Source: Paenibacillus kobensis NBRC 15729 (GTDB taxonomy: Bacteria; Bacillota; Bacilli; Paenibacillales; Paenibacillaceae). From it: 48,087 nucleotides of DNA. Below, piece by piece: positions 1-7,316 of this stretch; the first letter of the stretch is position 1, and each line of letters begins with the position of its first letter. The position numbers were made by a program, and so were the translations under genes. Where the stretch lies: NCBI RefSeq assembly GCF_004000825.1, contig NZ_BILZ01000048.1:1-48087 (forward strand), read 5' to 3'. The notes below the pieces were generated by a model. It was not told the origin of the DNA, ran no database searches, and saw nothing but the letters and a program-made list of their open reading frames with translations.

Positions 1-976
1 CCGCAGGCGTTGCGCTCGCGAGCACATACGCAGGCGCCGCGCAGGCGCATGTCCAGCCGGCGGACGCGAGCCAGAGCGCGAGCTGCCGGCCGCGCAGCAG
101 CAGCGAGCCGGCGGCGAAGCCTGCGATGCCGGCAAGCGCTGCGCCGCGCGACTCCGACAGCAGCAGCGCAAGCAGCAGCGGCAAAGGCAGCAGTGCTGCC
201 GCGTCGGGTATGATACGGCCGGTTGCTGCATCGTCCTTCTCGCCGCCGATGCCGGCCCGATCATGCCCGTCACCCGTCCGCTCAGTCAGCCTCGCAAGCA
301 TCCCCACCAGCAGCGCGGCTGCCCACACGCCTTGCGCGTTCGGGTATTGTAAGAAACCGGACAACCTTGCGCCTGCCGATGAGATACGGAAGTCTTCTGT
401 AAGCATGACGAAGCCATTCGCGGATGGCAGCCAACCAAGCCATACCGCTGCCGAAACAGGTCCGATCAGCCATGCAGCCACCGTTAAGATGCACTTGCTG
501 ATTACACCGCCATTCTTCGGTTCCTCGCTAGTATATCGATTTCCAAGCAGCAAGTAAGCGAGTCCAGCAGTACCAAGCCATCTTACGGCAGCAGATGCGG
601 ATGCAGCAGCCCCCCCTCCCTCAGTTGCGACTGTCGACACGATGCAGCAAAGCGCCAAACCAAGACAACTAACGATGATTGCTTTGTCCGCATGGAATCG
701 AGGCTTTTCATTACCGGTTAATAAACGCCGACGGGCTGAGTATCCCGTATGCAGCGATTTGACCGATGCGCTTATTGTCACCGCCAACGCCGCAACCGCA
801 GCGGAGCCGTCCGCATACAGCCCGGCTTCCGCTATTACAGCCCCCGTCAGCACCGCGGCCGCGCCAGCAACTGCTGCTCCCGCAAATCTACGCCTCTCAT
901 TCGGCAGCCGCATGAGTAAAAGCTGCCAGCGTTTCTCCTTCTCCTTCACACTTTGCAACCGTCCTCCCCCTAACAT
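1..976 (-). CDS. O-antigen ligase-like (Wzy_C/WaaL) membrane protein, 3' end cut by window edge
   Basis: The reverse strand reads open from an ATG at 976 to the window edge, giving about 325 residues with many hydrophobic stretches; the C-terminus lies outside. Mid-protein it has the pattern GFLQYPNAQG followed by a hydrophobic helix and LLLSESRGA, which matches the F-Y-N...SRG signature of the O-antigen ligase/polymerase family, membrane proteins that join lipid-linked glycans or polymerise surface polysaccharide. An in-frame TAA lies just upstream of the ATG. The ATG has no clear ribosome site, whereas a TTG at 958 is preceded by GGGGGAGG, so translation may begin there. Family by motif recognition only; the substrate is unknown. 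In a Gram-positive, teichuronic or other surface glycan polymerisation is more likely than LPS ligation. Confidence 0.65.
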   Translation of the reverse strand, partial: MLGGGRLQSVKEKEKRWQLLLMRLPNERRRFAGAAVAGAAAVLTGAVIAEAGLYADGSAAVAALAVTISASVKSLHTGYSARRRLLTGNEKPRFHADKAIIVSCLGLALCCIVSTVATEGGGAAASASAAVRWLGTAGLAYLLLGNRYTSEEPKNGGVISKCILTVAAWLIGPVSAAVWLGWLPSANGFVMLTEDFRISSAGARLSGFLQYPNAQGVWAAALLVGMLARLTERTGDGHDRAGIGGEKDDAATGRIIPDAAALLPLPLLLALLLSESRGAALAGIAGFAAGSLLLRGRQLALWLASAGWTCACAAPAYVLASATPA

Positions 977-1059
977 GGCAGGTCTTTGTTACGCAGTATG
1001 TCCGCCGCTGCATTAACGTAAGCATGAGTCTAAGACATGTAGCTGCTAGAAGTCAGTTC

Positions 1060-1575
1060 TTAATAATCGACATCGTCCGAATAGCGGCCATCATCCAACG
1101 AAACCGTAATATATTCGACCTTCTCATAAGACGGGTTCGCGGAACCGACAATGAGCTGAATCCCATTTCCGTCATACCGAAGAAATCCGTTTTGTGAAAA
1201 TGTTCTGTTCATCTTTAATCCGAATGTTTCCCCAGCCTGCCCCGGTTTCCTCATCTTGTCGCCTACCCGTATGCCGAAAGCTGAGTAGGACTCCTGTCTC
1301 AACGAAATAGATCGAACAGCTTGGTTTTTGTCATATTCCACTTGAAGTCCGTTCTTCTCAAAAATGTTCGTAAACTGCTTCGATTCACCCATTTGTACGA
1401 CGGGCGTTTCATGAAGCAGATCCTCAACTTCTTGCTGAGACATGCCGAGCTGAATGCCGCCAGCCTCCAAATGAGCGTTAGCGAATTTCGCCCCTTTTAC
1501 GCCGAACGGGCTTAAATACCACACTGTAAGGAAGACAATCGCTAGCGCAACCCCTATGAATAGTTTGAACTTCAA
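1060..1575 (-). CDS. Small membrane-anchored protein of unknown function
   Basis: 171 residues. It starts at TTG 1575, with AAAGGAG eight bases upstream. Residues 5-21 form a single hydrophobic anchor or uncleaved signal, so the rest is probably outside the membrane. The segment GGIQLGMSQQEVEDLL (about 39-54) resembles the short alpha-beta start of SmpA/BamE-like and related lipoprotein folds, where 'I-x-L-G-M-[ST]-x-x-E-V' recurs, but no cysteine lipobox is present. The remainder is polar and beta-rich. It lies between the ligase-like gene (same strand) and a divergent ABC transporter. I do not recognise a function. Confidence 0.7.
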   Translation of the reverse strand: MKFKLFIGVALAIVFLTVWYLSPFGVKGAKFANAHLEAGGIQLGMSQQEVEDLLHETPVVQMGESKQFTNIFEKNGLQVEYDKNQAVRSISLRQESYSAFGIRVGDKMRKPGQAGETFGLKMNRTFSQNGFLRYDGNGIQLIVGSANPSYEKVEYITVSLDDGRYSDDVDY

Positions 1576-1849
1576 TGCTTTCGCTCCTTTAATGGATGAC
1601 CTACTGAGTCAATATCGGCATTTGAATCGTATCCGACCATTTACTCATATTAGTATATTTGACAGCGTTTTCACACTGAACCCTACTGCTCCCGTACTCA
1701 TTTTTTTATGCATTATTCCCCCTTCGTACAAGTACTGCTGAAACTTTCTATCCCTCTCGCTCGTTCCTTAGTTCGAACTGGACGGAATGCGTAAGCCATA
1801 TACAGCAATATTAAAATCATTCTACGGGAGTAGAGCTGGAGGGCATGTA
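1576..1849. other. Divergent intergenic region, no gene seen
   Basis: About 274 bp between the small anchored protein (reverse) and the ABC transporter (forward). It must hold the promoters of both transcription units. An ATG at 1787 is in frame with the ABC ATPase but has no ribosome site. The ATG at 1850 follows GGAGGG by seven bases and is preferred. I saw no clear hairpin or repeat here. Confidence 0.4.
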
Positions 1850-2590
1850 ATGATTCGAATAGAACGGCTCAGCCACCGTTATCAGCTAGGAGCCAAAAGC
1901 AAGGACCGGAGCGTGTCAGTGCTTCACGACATCGATCTGCACGTGAAGGAAGGAGAAATCGTAACGCTTGTCGGCCGGAGCGGATCGGGGAAGTCGACGC
2001 TGCTTCACGCGGCGTGCGGTTTTATCCGGCCCTCCAGCGGCCGGGTCATCATCGACGGCCAGGATACGGCCAACTTCAGCGAAGGCGACTGGGCTGATTT
2101 CCGGCGCCAACGGATCGGCGTCATTTTTCAAAGCTTTCAGCTCATCCCAAGCATGACCGCCTACGAAAATATTGAACTCCCGCTCGTTCTTGAAGGAATA
2201 GGAGAAACCGAACGCAACCAGCGGACGAATCAGCTGCTCGAGCGATTCGGCCTGGCAGGCTATGCGGAGCATTATCCGGGCGAACTGTCCGGCGGACAGC
2301 AGCAGCGTGTCGGTATCGCCCGCGCGCTTGCGCTCAAGCCGCGCATCGTAATGGCCGACGAACCGACTGGCAGCCTCGATTCCGATAACGAGCGCCAGTT
2401 TCTAGATACCCTGCAGCAGCTTAATGCGGAAGAACGAATTACATTTCTGATCATTACCCACGATGAGCATGTCGCGTCAATCGGTCATCGAATCGTACGA
2501 ATCGAGGACGGCCGCTTATCCGAGATCGCTTCACCTCGTCCGCTTGCCAGCACTGCCTCCGCGCAGCAGCAGGAGGTGTCCTCGAGATGA
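1850..2590 (+). CDS. ABC transporter ATP-binding protein (MacB/LolD/FtsE-like)
   Basis: 246 residues from ATG 1850 (GGAGGG, spacing 7). It carries all nucleotide-binding motifs of an ABC ATPase: Walker A GRSGSGKST, Q-loop near FQSFQLIP, signature LSGGQQQRVGIARAL, Walker B IVMADEPT and H-loop ITHD. The 'A-x-E-N-I-E-L-P-L' segment after the Q-loop is typical of the MacB/LolD subgroup, which powers extracytoplasmic mechanotransmission or export rather than import. Its stop overlaps the start of the permease by 4 bp (ATGA), so the two are co-translated partners. Substrate unknown; in Bacillota such pairs often act in peptide antibiotic resistance or envelope stress, but no two-component system lies beside it. 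Confidence 0.92.
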   Translation: MIRIERLSHRYQLGAKSKDRSVSVLHDIDLHVKEGEIVTLVGRSGSGKSTLLHAACGFIRPSSGRVIIDGQDTANFSEGDWADFRRQRIGVIFQSFQLIPSMTAYENIELPLVLEGIGETERNQRTNQLLERFGLAGYAEHYPGELSGGQQQRVGIARALALKPRIVMADEPTGSLDSDNERQFLDTLQQLNAEERITFLIITHDEHVASIGHRIVRIEDGRLSEIASPRPLASTASAQQQEVSSR

Positions 2591-3846
2591 AAACGAAAGA
2601 CCGTTTCCGCTTCGTTCGTCAAAATATGGGCAAGAACAAGTCACGTATTGCACTGACCGTCCTTGCAACCGCGATGGGCTGTACGTTCCTTATCATGATT
2701 GCATCCGTTGCCTTCGGATTGCAGAAGAGCATCGTCGACGAAGCTCTTCATGGACGCAAAGTGACGCAGATCGAAATTAACGCACGCGCGGTTGATGCGA
2801 GTAGAAACGACAACCGGCGGATTATTGCCTCCGATATCGATGCGCTTCGCCAACCGAAACATGTGAAGGCCGTTACGGTCGCTTACAGAGCCGAAGGCAA
2901 GTGGGAGCTTGACGGCGGTTACTCGGCTCAGGGCTTGATCTCCGTCACAGACATGGCAGCGGAGATCAAAACCGACTTGCCGTTATCCGAAGGCAGGCTG
3001 CCGCAAGCACCGGACGAAGCCGTCGTCGGCTACCATTTTGCACAAGATATGAAGAACGCGGACGGCCAAGCTTATTCAGGATCTCTTGTCGGCACTACCC
3101 TTATGACGACCTTCTCCGTGTATCCCGCACAGGGCGAAGAAAACGTTCAGGCGCGCACGGAAGTCCATCCGATTAAGATTGTCGGTATTCTCGAGAAGCC
3201 GGCCAAGGAAGTCGTGTATGACAACTCCTTCATGACTGACCAGGCTTTATTCCAAACGACCGGTTTCTTGGCCGATCAGGAGCCGATAGGCGTAAATGTG
3301 TTCGTCACAAACGCAAGCAAAGTGAACAGCGTTTCGAAAGCGCTGCGCGCCGAAGGCTTCTTGGTCTACTCAGTGGCGGACGAACTGAAGCAGATCGACA
3401 TCGTGTTCCTCATTATGAAGATCGGTCTCGTATTTGTCGGCACGATTGCGGTCCTAATCGCTTCGATCGGTATTTATAATACAATGACGATGGCCGTGAC
3501 GGAGCGTGCTCCGGATATCGGTATCATGAAAGCGATCGGGGCGCATCCGCGCACGATCCGAAGCGTCTTCCTGCTCGAAAGCTTCGGAATCGGTATTATC
3601 GGCGCGATAATCGGCACCGCAGTCGCTTATATCCTCAGTATGCTGGTGAATGCGATAGTACCTCCTATTGTTCATGCATCGCTCGATTCGAACTTGCCGG
3701 ACGGCTTCGTCTTCTCCTATATCCCATGGACGTTGACCGTACTGAGCGTTCTCATCAGCGCTGGTGTTGCCATCTTGTCCGGCCTTCGTCCCGCTGCGCG
3801 CGCAACAGGCATCGATGTTCTCCGCGCGCTGCGACGAGACTTGTAA
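2587..3846 (+). CDS. ABC transporter permease (FtsX/MacB_PCD type)
   Basis: 419 residues, overlapping the ATPase gene by 4 bp. An N-terminal transmembrane helix (about 20-40) is followed by a large extracytoplasmic domain of the MacB_PCD kind, then three C-terminal helices starting near MKIGLVFVGTIAVLIASIGI. The motif IYNTMTMAVTERAPDIGIMKAIGA is the characteristic FtsX-family coupling segment, and the end RPAARATGIDVLRALR is typical as well. One permease subunit per operon suggests a homodimer with two copies of the ATPase. The gene is closed by a strong terminator. Confidence 0.92.
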   Translation: MKTKDRFRFVRQNMGKNKSRIALTVLATAMGCTFLIMIASVAFGLQKSIVDEALHGRKVTQIEINARAVDASRNDNRRIIASDIDALRQPKHVKAVTVAYRAEGKWELDGGYSAQGLISVTDMAAEIKTDLPLSEGRLPQAPDEAVVGYHFAQDMKNADGQAYSGSLVGTTLMTTFSVYPAQGEENVQARTEVHPIKIVGILEKPAKEVVYDNSFMTDQALFQTTGFLADQEPIGVNVFVTNASKVNSVSKALRAEGFLVYSVADELKQIDIVFLIMKIGLVFVGTIAVLIASIGIYNTMTMAVTERAPDIGIMKAIGAHPRTIRSVFLLESFGIGIIGAIIGTAVAYILSMLVNAIVPPIVHASLDSNLPDGFVFSYIPWTLTVLSVLISAGVAILSGLRPAARATGIDVLRALRRDL

Positions 3847-3872
3847 TTTTGCAGCCTCGCTTATCAAAAATG

Positions 3873-3926
3873 AACAAAGCTTCTTCCCTGCACGATTCCG
3901 GTGCATGGCAGAAGCTTTGTTTTTTT
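3873..3926 (+). terminator. Rho-independent terminator after the ABC permease
   Basis: Arms AACAAAGCTTCT (3873-3884) and AGAAGCTTTGTT (3910-3921) are perfectly complementary and run into a T tract; an inner TGCAC/GTGCA stem is also possible. It lies 27 bp past the permease stop. Confidence 0.85.
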
Positions 3927-4017
3927 GCGCTAATAGGCCATCTGTTAGGTTACCTGCTATATTCCATTCACTTGAACTCGAACCCCCACTGGTGCACTTA
4001 CCCGCGCCTTGTTATTC

Positions 4018-4212
4018 GATGCACTCCGTACAATGGACAGACCCTATCAGAGTCTCTAACCCGCTTCTCATTGCACTTTGTACAATTGCATCGCCGCTTG
4101 TCCACCCAAAATCACCACTAAAGCACCATACCACTCCATCCCCATTGTACGAACTGCAGCGAACCTTACTTTTAATGATCCGACCTATTGTTTTCATTGT
4201 ACAAATTACAAC
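4018..4212. repeat. Four-palindrome intergenic element, copy A
   Basis: Four 17-bp sites of the form ATTGTA-N5-TACAAT lie at 4018-4034 (GATGCACTCCGTACAAT), 4070-4086 (ATTGCACTTTGTACAAT), 4144-4160 (ATTGTACGAACTGCAGC) and 4196-4212 (ATTGTACAAATTACAAC). The spacers are 35, 57 and 35 bp. The same arrangement recurs at 25263-25455 and 47912-48087. The first and third sites here are the most degenerate. No gene lies under it. It sits between the end of the ABC operon and a gene remnant, in a convergent gap. Confidence 0.75.
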
Positions 4213-4321
4213 TAAGCGCAGCCGCGAGTTGGCTCACCGAACAACCCGACTAGTCTGTGTTGCGTGACGAAGCCGTCTGAGATAAATGCCTATAGGCCGA
4301 TGTTCCTGTGTTGGATTAAGG

Positions 4322-4445
4322 TATAGGCACTTAGCTCAGCCCAAGGCAATCCAAGCGATATAGGCATCTACCTCAGCCCAGGACAATCCAAGCAATATAG
4401 GCATCTACCTCAGCCCTGGGCATCCAAGCGATATAGGACATCTAC
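4322..4445. repeat. 37-bp tandem repeat, about 3.4 copies
   Basis: Units begin with TATAGG at 4322, 4359, 4396 and 4432 (the last is partial), giving lengths of 37, 37 and 36 bp. Each unit contains CATCTACCTCAGCCC or a close variant, then CAATCCAAGC. A poorer relative can be seen just upstream around 4290-4321. Units abut directly with no spacers, so this is a minisatellite and not a CRISPR array. The last partial unit runs into the gene remnant that follows. Confidence 0.85.
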
Positions 4446-4976
4446 CGATTGCGATGGACGATCCCCGATTCGATCCGTCTGCAGCTTATAACAGCTGGGG
4501 CGGCCCTTCGAATTTCTTGAGTCTCGTCCGCGCACCGCATGCGTTCGAGTTCCACCGCCGCCACGTCGAACTGACGTGGGTCATGCAGCCGATTGTAAGC
4601 GCCATGTCGAGGATGAAGCGGTTCCCGCAATGCATTAGCCCATGGACGGGCGAAGAAGGCCTCACCAACACTTATTCTCCTGCTATGCTTTGTCTGCTCG
4701 ACTATGTTCGAGCTCGTGAATACACCGGCCGAATGCAGGATCTATCGGGATAGAATGGAACATATAAAGTTTCCGTCCCGCATCCGCGTCGTGACCGATC
4801 GGCAAGGCAGTCTCCGTTCCAATATCGGGATGAGCGCAAGAACAGTTCAGGGCCAAATCTGCTTCGAGGGACGAAGCTTTCCATTCTTGGCAACCGGGAA
4901 CGAAGAGCTAGCCTTTACGGGCAACCGCTTCGAGTCCGTTGCCGCTGGCGGCATCATTCCTCCGTCTTACCGGTAA
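4446..4976 (+). pseudogene. Frameshifted 3' remnant of a larger gene, possibly a glycoside hydrolase
   Basis: Two overlapping forward frames look like parts of one protein. The first (from about 4446 to about 4700) contains YNSWGGPSNFL, RAPHAFEFHRRHVEL, PWTGEEGLTNTYSPAML and CLLDYV. The second (about 4702-4976) contains ELVNTPAECRIYRD, RVVTDRQG and a natural-looking end GGIIPPSYR. The frame changes near 4700. The 5' part is missing and the remnant abuts the tandem repeat. The first segment is reminiscent of the C-terminal alpha/alpha-barrel region of MGH1-like or trehalase-like glycoside hydrolases; I cannot confirm this without a search. No ribosome site or plausible full-length start is present. 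Confidence 0.5.
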
Positions 4977-5010
4977 CTTCAGAGGTAAACCGGACACAGC
5001 CCTTTTCTCC

Positions 5011-5041
5011 ACAAAAAAAGCGACCCGCAAAGGGCCACTTT
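5011..5041 (-). terminator. Rho-independent terminator after the PilZ gene
   Basis: On the reverse strand AGTGGCCC-TTTGC-GGGTCGCT forms an 8-bp stem (with G-U pairs) followed by a run of seven T. It lies about 25 bp past the stop of the PilZ gene. Confidence 0.85.
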
Positions 5042-5063
5042 CGATTTCAATCCGTTGTTACGT

Positions 5064-5903
5064 CTATATCTTGCCGCCGGCAGAACCCATTTTCTTATTC
5101 CGGTTCCGGTAGAACATGTTCACTTGCTCGCGCAGAATGTAGGCGCGCAGCGTTCGCTGCTGCTCGTGCCGAATCTCCTCGATCCGTGCCCCGTAATACC
5201 GGCCTTCCGGCCGGTCCTCCGAACGTACGATGACGAGCTTGCAAGGCAACGGCAGTTGACCTTCGATTCTTAGCTCAGCTGCTACGGAATCGCCAGCAGC
5301 TAACGGTACGAACGTCGACCTCTCGACTACAAAACCGATCCCCGATGTACTTATATTTCGAATCGAAATAGGAATTACGCCCTCTTCAATCTCTTCTTCC
5401 TTATCAGAAACAAGAGATTCGGAAGATGCTGGAGAATCGATCAACTGCTCCAATCGGGCTAACAGACCTTCGTCAAGGTCTTCCACCGACAGCTCCTGCG
5501 ACCATTGCAGCTTCATCTGGTCAATAGGTGTCAAATCCGCCATCCCCACTCGAAGCCTTCCGTACGCCTCAACCTGAACACGCGGACTCTCGCGCTTCTC
5601 GACGAACTGGAACGCTTTGGGAGGAAAGATAACGGCGATTGAGCCCTCGTCCTTGCCGATGATCGTTGACTGCAGCCGATGAATGCCGACTGGCGAATAA
5701 AAGGTCAATTGCACCGAATCTCCAAGTTCGAACCGCTTGTATTCATTCAAATCAATACCGAGCAGTTCCCCTTCCACATAGGTCGATATCCCGGTCGTGA
5801 CATAATCCTGCTTCTCCACGATCGTTCTGCTATGTACAAGCGCCTTCGGCGCAATCAGTTCTTTCTCCTTGCGGAGCACTTCATTACCGCCCTTAATCGA
5901 CAT
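5064..5903 (-). CDS. PilZ-domain c-di-GMP receptor (YcgR/YpfA-like)
   Basis: 279 residues, cytoplasmic. The N-terminal half (about 20-100) resembles the PilZN/YcgR beta domain. The PilZ domain starts with RESPR (104-108), an intact RxxxR, and carries NISTSG (183-188), an intact [D/N]xSxxG; these two motifs bind cyclic di-GMP. An acidic insertion (about 133-175) separates them. In this family the protein usually acts as a flagellar brake or tunes exopolysaccharide output; the target here is not visible. GGAGG lies 10 bases before the ATG. Its leader carries a c-di-GMP-I riboswitch, so both the RNA and the protein sense the same messenger. HD-GYP and GGDEF genes lie upstream on the same strand. 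Confidence 0.9.
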   Translation of the reverse strand: MSIKGGNEVLRKEKELIAPKALVHSRTIVEKQDYVTTGISTYVEGELLGIDLNEYKRFELGDSVQLTFYSPVGIHRLQSTIIGKDEGSIAVIFPPKAFQFVEKRESPRVQVEAYGRLRVGMADLTPIDQMKLQWSQELSVEDLDEGLLARLEQLIDSPASSESLVSDKEEEIEEGVIPISIRNISTSGIGFVVERSTFVPLAAGDSVAAELRIEGQLPLPCKLVIVRSEDRPEGRYYGARIEEIRHEQQRTLRAYILREQVNMFYRNRNKKMGSAGGKI

Positions 5904-5940
5904 CCCAACCGATCCTCCCTATCATTGTGGCATAAACAGC

Positions 5941-6079
5941 AAAAAAAGCCGCTATCTAATTAGAAGCCGCTCCATACTGCATGCAAGGGAGCGAATTCGG
6001 CAACCGGCTGCCAAACCAGCCGACTTCACCGGCAGTTAGGCCCTATGGCTTTGCGTCCTTGCCTTTCGACAAGTTTGCT
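5941..6079 (-). promoter_or_regulatory. Cyclic di-GMP-I (GEMM) riboswitch in the PilZ leader
   Basis: On the reverse strand the aptamer (about 6079-5999) begins AGCAAAC, then CTTGTC-GAAA-GGCAAG (a stem with GNRA tetraloop), then the diagnostic GACGCAAAGCC, then GGGCCTAA, and closes with GGCAGCCGGTTGCC, the usual 3' end of the class. P1 is GCAA/TTGC. Downstream, CGCTCC...GGAGCG and AGCCG...CGGCT can build a terminator ending in seven T at 5947-5941. AGCCG also belongs to the closing part of the aptamer, so ligand binding could prevent termination (an ON switch). This last point is inference. The PilZ start codon follows 38 bases later. Confidence 0.9.
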
Positions 6080-6122
6080 ATTATCGTTCGAAATCTTGCT
6101 ATTCGATTTAGAAGATAAGCTA

Positions 6123-7205
6123 TTACAGCTCTTTCATAATCAAAATACTGATTTCGTTCTTCAGATCAATTTCATAATTGCTCTTAGGTCTGCTGCCGTC
6201 CGCCTCTTCGACGATCCGTACGATCGGACGATGGACAGCCAGCGAATTGTTAGCCGCTACTACGCCAATCTGACCAGTATTAAGCAATACCGTCGTTGCA
6301 ACAGGGTACACCGATATATGCTTGCAGAACAGCTTGACCAATTCGAAATCGAAGAAAGTATTGCCCGACGCGAACAGAAATTCGATCGCCTCTGACGGCG
6401 TATATCTCTTACGATGAGGCCGCGGGGATGTTAAGGCATCATAGGTATCGGCTATTCCGACGATCTGAGCGTACATATGAATCTCGTCACCCTTCAGACC
6501 TCTCGGATACCCCGAACCATCGAACCGCTCGTGATGCTGCAAAGCGCAGTGCGCAGATAGCAAGGAAATATCATGCTGTTTGCGCAGAATATCGAAACCG
6601 TCCGTCGTGTGGCGCTCAACTAGTGCCTTCTCAGCGTCCGTCAGCGCTCCTTGCTTATTGATCAGCTCAGCCGGTACTTTACTCATGCCGATATCGAACA
6701 GCAGCGCGCCTATGCCTAGCTCCTCCAATTGCTGACGGTTATATCCTTTGGCTATGCCGATGATACCGGATAATATCGCAACATTAACAGAATGCTGGTA
6801 CAAGTAGGCGTCCGTAACGTGAATGTTGGTCAGATTGACCATCACATCGCCGCGCAGCATAACATCGTTCAAAATGTCGCCGAACACCTGCCGCAGCGTA
6901 CGTCCCATCTCGGGAGCGACGGTCTTGCCTTTCATATAATTCTGATCCTTAAAGTTTGCAACCGTCTTGTAGATGGCATCCATTGCTTTCTGTCTCGTTG
7001 CATCCCGGATCACTTCAGGCGGTTCAAGGTCTTCCGTAAAAGGATCTTCAATGAAAAGCATATCTACGCCAAGCTTCCGCAACCGCTCGATAAACCGTTC
7101 ATTCAGCTCAACTCCGGCACCAAGCAAAACGTTTCCGTTCTCCTGTAGTACAGGCTTGGCCAGCTTATCGCCAGGCTTGATCTGATGAATGTTTACCTTC
7201 TTCAT
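6123..7205 (-). CDS. HD-GYP domain protein with a degenerate HD dyad
   Basis: 360 residues, soluble. An N-terminal region (1-120) precedes the HD-GYP domain (about 125-300). HD-GYP proteins normally hydrolyse cyclic di-GMP at a two- or three-iron centre. Present are HS (138-139), H199, HHE (224-226) and DGSGYP (229-234). The dyad that should read HD reads F170-D171 (GALLFDIGM), so the first metal-ligand histidine is replaced by Phe. The protein could be inactive and act as a sensor, or work with an altered centre. It lies between the GGDEF cyclase and the PilZ gene on the same strand, 111 bp after the cyclase stop. Its start follows GGCGGG by 8 bases. Confidence 0.9.
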   Translation of the reverse strand: MKKVNIHQIKPGDKLAKPVLQENGNVLLGAGVELNERFIERLRKLGVDMLFIEDPFTEDLEPPEVIRDATRQKAMDAIYKTVANFKDQNYMKGKTVAPEMGRTLRQVFGDILNDVMLRGDVMVNLTNIHVTDAYLYQHSVNVAILSGIIGIAKGYNRQQLEELGIGALLFDIGMSKVPAELINKQGALTDAEKALVERHTTDGFDILRKQHDISLLSAHCALQHHERFDGSGYPRGLKGDEIHMYAQIVGIADTYDALTSPRPHRKRYTPSEAIEFLFASGNTFFDFELVKLFCKHISVYPVATTVLLNTGQIGVVAANNSLAVHRPIVRIVEEADGSRPKSNYEIDLKNEISILIMKEL

Positions 7206-7316
7206 ACTAATTTCCCGCCTTTTTATATACCAAAAAATATGGAGCGCAAATTTATTGTACCATGATGTTACGTTAACTGACTATGCTGTCGAATGCTCGG
7301 AGAAGAAACATTTTTG

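Noticed and set aside
10-1016. Forward open frames of 67, 143 and 124 codons
   Set aside because: They are antisense shadows of the reverse-strand ligase-like gene, which has coherent membrane helices and family motifs; the forward frames are low-complexity Ser/Ala/Arg.
4322-4445. CRISPR-like array
   Set aside because: Repeat units abut with no unique spacers and no cas genes are present; it is a simple tandem repeat.
5947-5975. Simple hairpin from the two AGCCGCT copies before the PilZ gene
   Set aside because: The copies are direct, not inverted, repeats; the workable terminator uses AGCCG in the aptamer end with CGGCT before the T tract.
6081-6110. SigD-type promoter (TAAA...AACGATAA) before the PilZ riboswitch
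   Set aside because: The spacer is 18 bp instead of 15-16, and the -10 would lie against the aptamer so that the transcript would lose part of P1.
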